Assembly: GCA_002345625.1 (NCBI GenBank)
Contig: DDWE01000077.1
Coordinates: 1 to 25,217 of the forward strand
Source: Desulfuromonadaceae bacterium UBA2294
GTDB lineage: Bacteria > Desulfobacterota > Desulfuromonadia > Desulfuromonadales > UBA2294
Length of the DNA: 25,217 bases
Direction of reading: 5' to 3'
Shown: positions 9,241-16,263 of the stretch, one piece after another
Numbering within the stretch: position 1 is the first letter of the stretch
Layout: each line of letters opens with the position of its first letter
The notes under the pieces: generated by a model
The model's input: the letters and a program-made list of their open reading frames with translations, nothing else
Databases searched by the model: none
What the model was told of the DNA's origin: nothing
Position numbers and translations under genes: made by a program

Positions 9241-9251
9241 AGATTGATTGC
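9230..9251. repeat. 11-bp tandem duplication across the addA-like stop codon
   Basis: AGATTGATTGA at 9230-9240 is followed at once by AGATTGATTGC at 9241-9251, two near-identical 11-mers. The first copy contains the TGA stop. The remaining intergenic DNA to 9447 is notably A+T-rich in its first 100 bases and holds no gene or clear terminator that I can see. Confidence 0.7.
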
Positions 9252-9447
9252 AAAGTCTGATAAAAGAGTTTTATGAGAGATTTTCAGATTGTAAAACGGA
9301 TGAGATTTGTTCAGGTAAATGCTTGGAAATAAATACTTTGTTAAGTCATGCATAAAGCAGTGAGCCGCCTTTGGCTAAGCCGCTGCAGTCAGGTCTGCTC
9401 CCATTGGTGCCCTACGGCATTTTTAAGATAAACACCCCCACCTCTGA

Positions 9448-10614
9448 TTAAATGCAAACCTGATTCCTCCCTCCGTCCTTCGCCCGGTACAGCGCCTTGT
9501 CGGCGGCTTTCATGACCTCTTCAGGGGTTTTGCCTGCCGCACCGGACTCGGCGACACCGATGCTGACTGTCACTTTCAGGGCGGTGCCGGTGTCGGTTTT
9601 GCGTGGTACTTTCGGCTTTTTCTTCGGCCGGGATTTTTGGCGGATCATAAACGGTTTGTCGGCGATCGCTTTGCGCAGTTCCTCGAGATGTAATTGGCTG
9701 GCTGTGCGGTCTGATCTGTTAAAGACGACACAGAACTCTTCCCCGCCGTAACGATACGTGCGTCCTCCTCCACCGCAGCAGCGCAGGCGTTGTGCAACCA
9801 TGCGCAAAACCTGATCACCGACATCGTGGCCATAGCGGTCGTTGAGTTTTTTGAAGAAATCGATATCGATCATGGCAATGCTGTAACGGTTGCCAAGGCG
9901 ACGGAAGTGCTCCATCAGGGCGCGGCGTCCCGGCAGGCCGGTCAACTCATCGCGGTAGGCGAGGGTGTAGGACATCTCGATCAGGGCAACGCATAACGTC
10001 AGGGCGGCCCCGGCACGCAGCAGGGTTGTTGTCAACCCGATGGGCAGGAACCCGGCAGCGAGACACGCGCTCAGGGCCCAGATCAGACTCCCTTCCACCG
10101 GGGTTGGCGAGCGCAGGAAACGCCCGATCTGGATCAGGACTGCGACGATGCCGAGTAACAGCGCCGCATGCGGGCCGGTGCTGATCACCGGGAGCGGTGA
10201 CCAGTGCAGGACGGGCATTAACCAGAGGCCGATCGGCGCGGCAAACGCGCTGGCGATGACCGACTGTAGCCCGGGTAGGGCGAGCAGTAACGCACCGCGC
10301 ATCGTGTGCATGCCCCGTTCAATCAGCCCGGAGACCAACAACAGATTGCCGGCAAGCAGCAGAGTGGTCAGCGGTCGCTGAGTGCCTGGGAGGTGGCGGT
10401 CGGCCAGATCGGTGAAGACCAGCAATAGCAGGGTGTAGACGATACGACTGCGGTCGAAACGCCAGGCAAGGGCTGCCGTACCAATCACAATGCCGGCTGC
10501 AGCCATATCGACCGTAAAATGGGTCAGGTACGTGGCCAGAGGGGTCGCGATCAATACGGCCAGGACGATGACGGTCAGTCCGCCAGGCAGAAAGGCGTTT
10601 AAAAAAAGCTGCAC
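9448..10614 (-). CDS. Membrane-bound diguanylate cyclase (GGDEF)
   Basis: A 388-residue protein. About 210 N-terminal residues form several hydrophobic helices, probably a membrane sensor; a GGDEF domain follows. The domain starts at RDELTGLPGRRAL, has MIDIDFFKKLNDRYGHDVGD for metal and substrate binding, and carries the active-site motif RYGGEEF (GGEEF at 290-294). It therefore should make cyclic di-GMP from two GTP. The product-inhibition I-site RxxD expected at 281-284 is absent: those positions are GGGG, after two cysteines. A strongly basic insert (KSRPKKKPKVPRK) precedes VTVSIGVAE. The start is GTG at 10614, with only a weak ribosome site; it lies eight bases after the stop of the upstream secreted-protein gene, so the two probably share an mRNA. 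The signal sensed is unknown. Confidence 0.92.
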   Translation of the reverse strand: MQLFLNAFLPGGLTVIVLAVLIATPLATYLTHFTVDMAAAGIVIGTAALAWRFDRSRIVYTLLLLVFTDLADRHLPGTQRPLTTLLLAGNLLLVSGLIERGMHTMRGALLLALPGLQSVIASAFAAPIGLWLMPVLHWSPLPVISTGPHAALLLGIVAVLIQIGRFLRSPTPVEGSLIWALSACLAAGFLPIGLTTTLLRAGAALTLCVALIEMSYTLAYRDELTGLPGRRALMEHFRRLGNRYSIAMIDIDFFKKLNDRYGHDVGDQVLRMVAQRLRCCGGGGRTYRYGGEEFCVVFNRSDRTASQLHLEELRKAIADKPFMIRQKSRPKKKPKVPRKTDTGTALKVTVSIGVAESGAAGKTPEEVMKAADKALYRAKDGGRNQVCI

Positions 10615-10622
10615 AAGGGATC

Positions 10623-11090
10623 TCAGCGTGGTGATGAAGACGGACGGCAGGGGAGGTCGATCTCAATCACCGCTCCGCGTCGTTCAATAAGGATATTGCT
10701 TTCATTGATTGTCGGCAGGTAGTTGGTCCCGGTGCAGCGGACTTCGTAGCGGCCGTTGTAGTCGAGGCCGGGGATGAAGGCAGGGACAATGTAATCGATC
10801 TTGTCGACGGTACAGACGATTTCACCGGTCAGCGCCGGCTCGTCGCTGCCGCGAACCCCATCGCCATTCTTATCGATGAAGGCGTCGAGAACCAAGGTGC
10901 CGTGCTCCGTCGGTGGCGCCGGTGTGCTGCCAAAGACCAGATCGAGAATGGTCTCGCGGTTCCCGACATCCTGGCGGATATCCAGCTGCTCCGTCTGTCC
11001 CGTTGCCTGCGACGCTGGCGTCTCGGCAGCAAATGTGGTTGTGGCGAGGAACAATGGGGTCAGCAGGAGAAGGAGTCGGATCGTTTTCAT
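10623..11090 (-). CDS. Small secreted protein with acidic DxNxDG loop, function unknown
   Basis: A 155-residue protein starting at ATG 11090 (MKTIRLLLLLTPLFL), giving a good signal peptide ending near TTFAAE. The frame stays open upstream to 11219, but that extension is not signal-like. After a polar linker comes LDAFIDKNGDGVRGSDEP, an acidic DxNxDG loop of the kind that binds calcium in Cna-B/SdrD-like beta-sandwich domains, then TGEIVCTVDKIDY and an ERRGAVIEIDL strand. Three cysteines are present in the mature part. I cannot name a family. It lies directly upstream of the diguanylate cyclase on the same strand, so a role in sensing or at the envelope linked to cyclic di-GMP is possible but is inference from position. 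No Shine-Dalgarno is visible. A TATAAT box sits seven bases before the ATG. Confidence 0.72.
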   Translation of the reverse strand: MKTIRLLLLLTPLFLATTTFAAETPASQATGQTEQLDIRQDVGNRETILDLVFGSTPAPPTEHGTLVLDAFIDKNGDGVRGSDEPALTGEIVCTVDKIDYIVPAFIPGLDYNGRYEVRCTGTNYLPTINESNILIERRGAVIEIDLPCRPSSSPR

Positions 11091-11097
11091 GGTCGGC

Positions 11098-11126
11098 ATT
11101 ATAAACATAACGGATTGGAAAATGAA
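11098..11126 (-). promoter_or_regulatory. Candidate leaderless promoter of the secreted protein-cyclase pair
   Basis: On the minus strand a perfect TATAAT occupies 11103-11098, with a poor -35 (TTCATT) at 11126-11121, spacing 17. Seven bases then separate it from the ATG at 11090, so the expected start of transcription coincides with the start codon. The context TATAATGCC is the same as before the VanZ-like gene. Confidence 0.45.
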
Positions 11127-11288
11127 ATGGATTCTCGTGTTTGGTGACCGGATAAGTGTGTGGGCTAGAGTCGTTATAACCACGGGAACGGCAAGGTCGG
11201 ATTCCGTCTGTTGTTCCATCCCTTGTGTTTTGTCATCATTGGGTGTGGGGAAAAGAATGGAGACTGCAACCAGCTTGACCTCCCAATT

Positions 11289-11320
11289 AAAAGAGGGGAG
11301 CCCTGCGGCTCCCCTCCATG
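11289..11320 (-). terminator. Intrinsic terminator of the malic enzyme gene
   Basis: A perfect 10-bp stem (GAGGGGAGCC at 11293-11302, GGCTCCCCTC at 11307-11316) encloses a four-base loop. On the minus strand it is followed by TTTTAATT, giving a standard Rho-independent terminator about 28 bases after the malic enzyme stop. On the plus strand a GTTTTTATAT stretch follows shortly, so it may work both ways. Confidence 0.88.
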
Positions 11321-11343
11321 GTTTTTATATAAGTGGAGGGCTT

Positions 11344-13608
11344 TTACTTGCCTTCCGCCTCCTGACAATCGACCACCGCAACAGCTGCCATATTGACGAT
11401 ATCGGCGACATCGTCACCGCGCTGCAGTACGTGGACCGGTTTTTTCATCCCCATCAGGATCGGACCGACCGTATCGGCGCCGCCGAGTTTGTGCAGCAGC
11501 TTGTAGCTGATGTTGCCCGACTGCAGGTCGGGGAAAATAAAGCAGTTGGCATTCCCTTTAAGGGTGGAGAACGGATATTGCTTCTCGATCAGATCCGGGT
11601 CGAGGGCGACGTTCGCCTGGATTTCACCGTCAACAATCAAGGTAGGACAGCGTTCCTTGACCATGGCGGTGGCACGACGCACCTTGATGGTCAGTGGATG
11701 GTCGGCACTGCCAAAGTTGGAGAAGGAGAGCATGGCCACTCTCGGTTCGATGTCGAAGTGACGGGCGCGCTCGGCCGTAAGAATCGCTGTTTCAGCCAGT
11801 TCTTCAGCCGTCGGCTCGATGGTGACCGTGGTGTCGGCGAAGAAGGTGACCTCTTTCTTGGTCACCATCATGTAGGCACCGTGGACGCGGGAGAGGCCAT
11901 CCTTTTTGCCGATGATCTCCAGCGCCGGTCGGATGGTCTCCGGATAGTGATGATTAATACCGGAGAGCAGGGCATCGCCGTCACCGGCGTTAACCATCAT
12001 TGCTCCGTAGTAATTACGGCTTTTGCGGATCAGGCGCTTGGCTTCGGCTAACGTGACCCCTTTACGCTGGCGGAGTTTGAAAATCGCCTCGGTGTATTCC
12101 TCGGTTTTCTCACTGTTGACCGGATCGATGATGGTCATTGCCATCAAGTCGACGTTGAGTTCCCTGGCCCGGGTCTCGATCTCCTCCCGATCGCCGAGAA
12201 GAATCGGATGGGCGATCCCTTCTTCGACCAGGATATGAGCGGCGCGCAGGATCTTGTCTTCTTCCCCTTCCGGGAACACCACCCGCTTCGGGTTGGCCTT
12301 GGCTTTGTTGATCAGGGTCCGCATAACCTCTTTCGAGCGTCCCTGCAACGCCTCGAGTTGCTCAATGTACTTGGCCATATCCTTGATCGGTCGCCGGGCA
12401 ACTCCGGAATCCATCGCTGCCTTGGCGACAGCCGGAGCGACGTGCAGCAACACGCGCGGATCGAACGGTTTCGGGATCAGGTATTCACGGCCAAACTTGA
12501 TGCTTTCGCCGCCATAGGCCTTGCGCACCGAGTCAGGGACATCCTCTTTGGCCAGGGCAGCCAACGCTTTGACCGCCGCCAGTTTCATCTCGTCGTTGAT
12601 GGCACTGGCATGGACATCCAGCGCACCACGGAACAGAAACGGGAAGCAGAGGACGTTGTTGACCTGATTGTTGTAGTCGGAGCGGCCGGTGCCGATGATG
12701 ACGTCGTCGCGAACCGCTTTAGCCTCGGGTGGGGTGATCTCCGGGTCGGGGTTGGCCATGGCGAAGACGATCGGGTCCTTGGCCATGGTCTTGAGCATTT
12801 CCGGGGTGACGGCGCCTTTGGCCGAAACGCCGAAGAAGATGTCGGCGTCGACCATGGCGTCCTCAAGGGTGCGGGCATCGGTCTCAGCGGCAAGGCGTTC
12901 CTTGTACTCGTTCATCCCTTCGGTGCGGCCTTTGTAAATGACCCCCTTGGTGTCACAGAGGATGACATTGTTTTTGTCGATCCCCATGGTGATGGCGAGG
13001 TTGGCGCAAGCAATACCGGCCGCACCGGCACCGTTAACGACAATTTTCGCGTTCTCGACTTTTTTGCCGACGACTTCCAGCGCATTGAGCATGCCGGCGG
13101 CCGAGATGATCGCCGTGCCGTGCTGGTCGTCGTGGAAGACCGGGATGTTCATGATCTTTTTCAGCTCTTCCTCGATATAGAAGCACTCAGGCCCCTTGAT
13201 GTCCTCGAGGTTGATGCCGCCAAAAGTCGGTTCGAGCAGTTTGACCGTGCGGATAATTTCGTCGGAATCCTTGGTGTTGAGCTCAATGTCAAAGACGTCA
13301 ACATCTGCAAAGCGCTTGAACAGAACCCCTTTGCCTTCCATGACCGGCTTACCGGCCAGAGCGCCGATGTCGCCCAGGCCAAGAACGGCCGTGCCGTTGG
13401 AGACTACCGCAACCAGATTCCCCTTTGCGGTGTACTCGTAGGCCATGTCCGGATTTTTTTCGATTTCAAGGCAGGGTTCTGCGACACCCGGGCTGTAAGC
13501 CAAGGAGAGATCGCGGCTGGTGGCACAAGGTTTGGTGGTGATAACTTCGATTTTGCCCTTGCGACCTGAACTGTGGTAATCAAGTGCGTCCTGGCGTTTG
13601 TTGGACAT
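11344..13608 (-). CDS. maeB: NADP-dependent malic enzyme with phosphotransacetylase-like domain (MaeB type)
   Basis: A 754-residue two-domain enzyme. Family knowledge: it decarboxylates malate to pyruvate with reduction of NADP in the cytoplasm; MaeB-type enzymes carry a C-terminal phosphotransacetylase-like domain that binds acetyl-CoA-type effectors rather than acting as a transferase. Seen here: the malic N-terminal region LAYSPGVAEPCLEI, the VVSNGTAVLGLGDIGALAG block, the metal-binding FHDDQHGTA, and the Rossmann motif IVVNGAGAAGIA, then PDPEITPPEA. The phosphotransacetylase-like half starts near residue 430 (RVVFPEGEEDKILRAA) and runs to the end, through HGAYMMVTKKEVTFFAD. Length is typical. 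GGAGGT lies eight bases before the ATG. It reads alone, from a promoter at 13733-13761 into the terminator at 11289. Cofactor preference (NADP over NAD) is from the family, not seen directly. Confidence 0.96.
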   Translation of the reverse strand: MSNKRQDALDYHSSGRKGKIEVITTKPCATSRDLSLAYSPGVAEPCLEIEKNPDMAYEYTAKGNLVAVVSNGTAVLGLGDIGALAGKPVMEGKGVLFKRFADVDVFDIELNTKDSDEIIRTVKLLEPTFGGINLEDIKGPECFYIEEELKKIMNIPVFHDDQHGTAIISAAGMLNALEVVGKKVENAKIVVNGAGAAGIACANLAITMGIDKNNVILCDTKGVIYKGRTEGMNEYKERLAAETDARTLEDAMVDADIFFGVSAKGAVTPEMLKTMAKDPIVFAMANPDPEITPPEAKAVRDDVIIGTGRSDYNNQVNNVLCFPFLFRGALDVHASAINDEMKLAAVKALAALAKEDVPDSVRKAYGGESIKFGREYLIPKPFDPRVLLHVAPAVAKAAMDSGVARRPIKDMAKYIEQLEALQGRSKEVMRTLINKAKANPKRVVFPEGEEDKILRAAHILVEEGIAHPILLGDREEIETRARELNVDLMAMTIIDPVNSEKTEEYTEAIFKLRQRKGVTLAEAKRLIRKSRNYYGAMMVNAGDGDALLSGINHHYPETIRPALEIIGKKDGLSRVHGAYMMVTKKEVTFFADTTVTIEPTAEELAETAILTAERARHFDIEPRVAMLSFSNFGSADHPLTIKVRRATAMVKERCPTLIVDGEIQANVALDPDLIEKQYPFSTLKGNANCFIFPDLQSGNISYKLLHKLGGADTVGPILMGMKKPVHVLQRGDDVADIVNMAAVAVVDCQEAEGK

Positions 13609-13732
13609 GAAGTGAGACCTCCGTCTTCGTGTGGGCCGTAATCCGACGTTACTTACGTGATCAATGTCGGGGCCAGTGTGAGATACCTGAGAATTAAGCC
13701 ATGATGAAAAATTTTATTAAAATTAAAGATGC

Positions 13733-13761
13733 AAACTAGCGAATGCATCATTCACTGTCAA
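13733..13761 (-). promoter_or_regulatory. Candidate promoter of the malic enzyme gene
   Basis: On the minus strand, TTGACA (13761-13756) and TAGTTT (13738-13733) are 17 bp apart, a good sigma-70-type -35 with a weak -10. This would give an A+T-rich leader of about 115 bases before the malic enzyme start. I found no recognised riboswitch in it. Confidence 0.5.
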
Positions 13762-13822
13762 GGCATTTCGTGAATTCTAAGTGAAATCCGCTGTATTGCA
13801 ATGGAAAAGATGGCGATTTACT

Positions 13823-13840
13823 CTGAACAGAACAGTTCAG
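13823..13840. promoter_or_regulatory. Perfect palindrome, candidate operator
   Basis: CTGAAC-N6-GTTCAG is a perfect inverted repeat in the divergent region between malic enzyme and the metallophosphoesterase operon. It ends 12 bases before the TTGACA of the rightward promoter, a typical activator or repressor position. I cannot name the regulator. Confidence 0.45.
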
Positions 13841-13852
13841 GCGGCAATCCAA

Positions 13853-13881
13853 TTGACAGGTGTGCAGGTCGGCAGTAAAAC
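13853..13881 (+). promoter_or_regulatory. Candidate promoter of the phosphoesterase-to-ROK operon
   Basis: TTGACA at 13853-13858 and TAAAAC at 13876-13881 are separated by 17 bp. This is the best rightward promoter in the 317-bp gap 13609-13925. Transcription would start about 40 bases before the GTG at 13926. Confidence 0.55.
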
Positions 13882-13925
13882 CTTAGGGTAGAATGAGCAC
13901 ATCCTGAAATGGAGACTTTGAACAC

Positions 13926-14450
13926 GTGTCCAACGAGTTAATTCGCATCGGTGTTGTTGGTGATACTCATTTTGAGCGTCTGGACGACGGACTCGATTTC
14001 TTTTCCGGCCTGTTCGCCGGTGTCTTTGCCGATGTCGATCTGGTGCTGCATACCGGAGATATTGTCCATCCCGATTTACTGACCGCGGTGACCGCTCGGC
14101 CGATCCTGGCGGTGCGCGGTAATTGTGATGCGGCTGCCGACACCTTGCCGAGCCAGCGTATTGTCGAGCGTGCCGGTTATCGCCTTGGACTGATCCACGG
14201 CTGGGGTGGGACAGCCGATCTTGAGCACCGGGTCCTGAACGCCTTCGGGCATGAACCTTTATCAGCCGTGATTTATGGCCACAGTCACTTCCCGGTATGC
14301 CGCCGCGAGAGGAATCTGTTGCTGGTTAACCCCGGCAGCCCGACGGACCGTCGACAGGCACCGTTTCATTCGGTTGCGCTGCTCAGTCTTGGTCGTCGGC
14401 TTTCGGGGCAGATTGTCAATCTCGACACCTGGTCACGCAACAAAAATTGA
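13926..14450 (+). CDS. YfcE/MJ0936-type metallophosphoesterase
   Basis: A 174-residue protein of the calcineurin-like phosphoesterase superfamily, small YfcE-type branch, which hydrolyses phosphodiesters using two divalent metals. The metal ligands are all visible in order: GDTH (D13, H15), HTGD (D45), GNCD (N66, D68; the family usually has GNHE or GNCD here), IHGW (H91) and YGHSHFP (H119, H121). NPGSPTDRR follows, as in YfcE-like proteins. The start is GTG at 13926 with GGAG about ten bases upstream; no ATG gives a better fit to the first beta strand (IRIGVVGDTH). It is the first gene of a compact operon; the HIT gene begins 23 bp after it. The physiological substrate cannot be read from the sequence. 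Confidence 0.93.
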   Translation: MSNELIRIGVVGDTHFERLDDGLDFFSGLFAGVFADVDLVLHTGDIVHPDLLTAVTARPILAVRGNCDAAADTLPSQRIVERAGYRLGLIHGWGGTADLEHRVLNAFGHEPLSAVIYGHSHFPVCRRERNLLLVNPGSPTDRRQAPFHSVALLSLGRRLSGQIVNLDTWSRNKN

Positions 14451-14473
14451 CTGCACGTCAAAAAAGGGGGAGC

Positions 14474-14971
14474 ATGCAACCATTATGGGCGCCCTGGCGC
14501 ATGGAATACATCACCGCCGACAAAGACAACACTGCGCAGTGCGTCTTTTGCGTCGCATCGACACCGGAACAAGACCGGGAGCGACAGATTCTTTACCGGG
14601 GCGCGCATGCCTTCGTCGTCATGAATCGCTATCCGTATGCCAACGGCCATCTGCTGGTCGTCCCTTATCGCCATCTTGCCGATCTGCCCGAACTGACCGC
14701 TCCTGAACGTGGCGAGCTGTTCGATCTGGTTTGTCTGGCCCAACAGGTTCTGAAGGAGACCATGGCACCGCAAGGGTTCAATATGGGGCTGAACCTTGGC
14801 GTTGCCGCCGGAGCCGGGATTGCCGCTCATCTGCACTGGCACATTGTGCCGCGCTGGCAGGGGGATACCAATTTCATGCCGGTGGTTGGTGAGTTACGGG
14901 TGATTCCGCAACATCTGCACCGTACCTATGAGCTGCTCGCCGCGGCGTTTGCCGGGAGGTCATTATGTTAG
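14474..14971 (+). CDS. HIT-family nucleotide hydrolase/phosphorylase
   Basis: A 165-residue histidine-triad protein, cytoplasmic, acting on dinucleoside polyphosphates or nucleotidyl conjugates (Ap4A-type branch). The catalytic triad motif is HLHWHIVPR, with H119, H121 and H123; the last is expected to be the nucleophile position H-x-H-x-H. The N-terminal LWAPWRMEYI is typical of the Ap4A phosphorylase-like group, and CVFC (C23, C26) is the usual zinc half-site, completed by downstream histidines. ATG 14474 is chosen because that conserved N-terminus starts there. The frame is open back to a TTG at 14447, but nothing conserved is added. A purine-rich AGGGGGAG lies directly before the ATG, rather close. 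The stop overlaps the next gene by 7 bp, pointing to coupled translation. Confidence 0.93.
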   Translation: MQPLWAPWRMEYITADKDNTAQCVFCVASTPEQDRERQILYRGAHAFVVMNRYPYANGHLLVVPYRHLADLPELTAPERGELFDLVCLAQQVLKETMAPQGFNMGLNLGVAAGAGIAAHLHWHIVPRWQGDTNFMPVVGELRVIPQHLHRTYELLAAAFAGRSLC

Positions 14972-15252
14972 TATTTCGTCGATTCCTGTCCTTGCTTGTT
15001 CTCGTACTTCTGTTTGTTTTTTGTGTGTTCAATACCCAGCCGGTTGTGCTGCGTTTTCCGGGTTGGGAAGGGCCGCAACTGCCACTGTTTCTGCCTCTGT
15101 TGACGGCGTTTTTCGCCGGTGTTCTGCTCGCCCTGCTTGGTCAGTCGCTGCGCAGTGTCGGGCGCAAGCTGCAGCCGCGCAAACCCCAGACCCCGCCACC
15201 GGAGGAGAAGACTCCGTCCGTTGCTGATCAATCCCATGGAGATGAAATCTGA
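14965..15252 (+). CDS. LapA-domain (DUF1049) inner-membrane protein
   Basis: A 95-residue protein with two predicted membrane helices: residues 6-21 and about 34-60. Between them lies the family hallmark FNTQPVVLRFPGWE, followed by LPLFLPLL. The C-terminal tail is polar, Pro- and Glu-rich, and cytoplasmic by prediction. Family knowledge: in E. coli LapA works with LapB in controlling LPS synthesis through LpxC; many LapA-domain proteins elsewhere have no shown function, and LapB is not visible in this window. GGAGG lies 5-6 bases before the ATG. The gene overlaps the HIT gene by 7 bp at the front and ends in a TGATG overlap with the ExbB/TolQ gene, so it sits inside the operon. Confidence 0.88.
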   Translation: MLVFRRFLSLLVLVLLFVFCVFNTQPVVLRFPGWEGPQLPLFLPLLTAFFAGVLLALLGQSLRSVGRKLQPRKPQTPPPEEKTPSVADQSHGDEI

Positions 15253-15851
15253 TGCTGGAGCTTTTGCTTAAAGGTGGGGTTTTGATGTACCCCATCCTGT
15301 TCTGTTCAGTACTCGCCCTGGCCATTTTCCTTGAGCGCGTCTGGTTTTATGCCCGTTTTGTCCGCGGCAACCGCGGCTTACTGGATGACCTCGAGCCGCT
15401 GCTGGCCGGACAACGGTTCGATGAAGCGGCCATCGTCTGCCAGAGGGTCGGCAACCCACTGGCCAGAGTCTGTATCGCTGCCTTGCGCCTGGCCGGGCGG
15501 CCGCGGATCCAGATCAAGGCGGTGGTCGAGGAGACCGGTGGTCGGGAAGTGGCGCCGCTGGAACGTTATCTCGGACTGCTTGGCACCACCGCCACCATCT
15601 CACCACTACTCGGTCTGCTCGGTACCGTCCTCGGCATGATCCGCGCGTTTAACGTGCTTGCCGTACAGGGGACCGGTACGCCGGCGACCCTCGGTGGCGG
15701 CATCTCTGAAGCGCTGATCACCACCGCCGCCGGCCTCTCTGTCGCCATACCGACCCTGCTGCTGCACAAATACCTGACCAGTCGCGTCGACCGTATCGCC
15801 CTCGATCTCGAAGAGAAGGCGCTGCGGGTTGTCGACCTGATCGGAGAGTGA
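15252..15851 (+). CDS. exbB: MotA/TolQ/ExbB proton channel family protein
   Basis: A 199-residue inner-membrane protein. Family knowledge: ExbB/TolQ pentamers form, with ExbD/TolR, a proton-driven motor that energises TonB or TolA. Seen: a first membrane helix (MYPILFCSVLALAIFLERVW), then a cytoplasmic loop, then two helices containing LGLLGTTATISPLLGLLGTV and GGGISEALITTAAGLSVAIP, the conserved family core with its Thr and small residues lining the channel. The length is near that of short ExbB proteins. Start: ATG overlaps the LapA stop by one base (TGATG). The ExbD/TolR gene follows after one base. No TonB or TolA is present downstream here; a ROK kinase is. The symbol could equally be tolQ, since sequence alone does not settle it. 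Confidence 0.92.
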   Translation: MLELLLKGGVLMYPILFCSVLALAIFLERVWFYARFVRGNRGLLDDLEPLLAGQRFDEAAIVCQRVGNPLARVCIAALRLAGRPRIQIKAVVEETGGREVAPLERYLGLLGTTATISPLLGLLGTVLGMIRAFNVLAVQGTGTPATLGGGISEALITTAAGLSVAIPTLLLHKYLTSRVDRIALDLEEKALRVVDLIGE

Positions 15852-15852
15852 C

Positions 15853-16263
15853 ATGCTGTTTCGTCGCAAACGCCGGGAGGAACTGCGCGTCGATCTGACC
15901 GCCATGATCGATGTGGTCTTCCTGTTGTTGATCTTCTTCATGATCTCCACCACCTTTATCGATGCGCCTGGTCTGGCTGTTCGTTTGCCGGAGGCGAGCA
16001 CGACGGTCTCCCGCGATGAAGAGAAATCGGTCCGTATCTACCTGACCAGGGATGGGGAGATCTCCATCGATGATGCCAAAGTCAGTATGGCTGAGCTGAC
16101 CGCGCGTTTGAATGCCTACGGCAGTCGCGCTCTTGAGATGACTTTTTTGTTGAATGCCGATACCGATGCCCGACATGGTCAGGTGGTGGAGCTGATGGAC
16201 GCGGCCAAAGTCGCCGGTTTTGGCAAACTGGCTATCGCTACCGAGGAGAAAAGAACCCCTTGA
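15853..16263 (+). CDS. exbD: ExbD/TolR-type biopolymer transport protein
   Basis: A 136-residue partner of the upstream proton channel. It has a short basic N-terminus, one membrane helix (LTAMIDVVFLLLIFFMI, about residues 15-33) with the essential proton-carrying aspartate at D20, and a periplasmic domain with the typical RIYLTRDGEISIDDAKVSM strand pattern and an AKVAGFGKLAIAT end. GGAGAG precedes the ATG by about four bases. It ends in a TTGA overlap with the kinase gene. The ExbD and TolR branches are hard to separate at this length, so the symbol is tentative. The motor normally needs a TonB/TolA-type arm, which must be encoded elsewhere. Confidence 0.92.
   Translation: MLFRRKRREELRVDLTAMIDVVFLLLIFFMISTTFIDAPGLAVRLPEASTTVSRDEEKSVRIYLTRDGEISIDDAKVSMAELTARLNAYGSRALEMTFLLNADTDARHGQVVELMDAAKVAGFGKLAIATEEKRTP

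Noticed and set aside
9350..9447. Possible riboswitch or structured RNA in the convergent gap before the cyclase stop
   Set aside because: A GGC-TAA-GCC mini-dyad and a G-rich run are present, but no GEMM, cobalamin or other consensus fits, and it lies downstream of the cyclase rather than in its leader.
10801..12051. 416-codon plus-strand frame across the secreted-protein and malic enzyme region
   Set aside because: It crosses a strong terminator and two oppositely oriented genes and has no domain.
12208..13569. 453-codon plus-strand frame opposite the malic enzyme
   Set aside because: Malic enzyme motifs are continuous on the minus strand. The plus-strand protein has no family resemblance and no ribosome binding site of note.
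13889..13894. TAGAAT as the -10 of the phosphoesterase operon
   Set aside because: It is 30 bp from TTGACA, too far; TAAAAC at 13876 has the correct 17-bp spacing.
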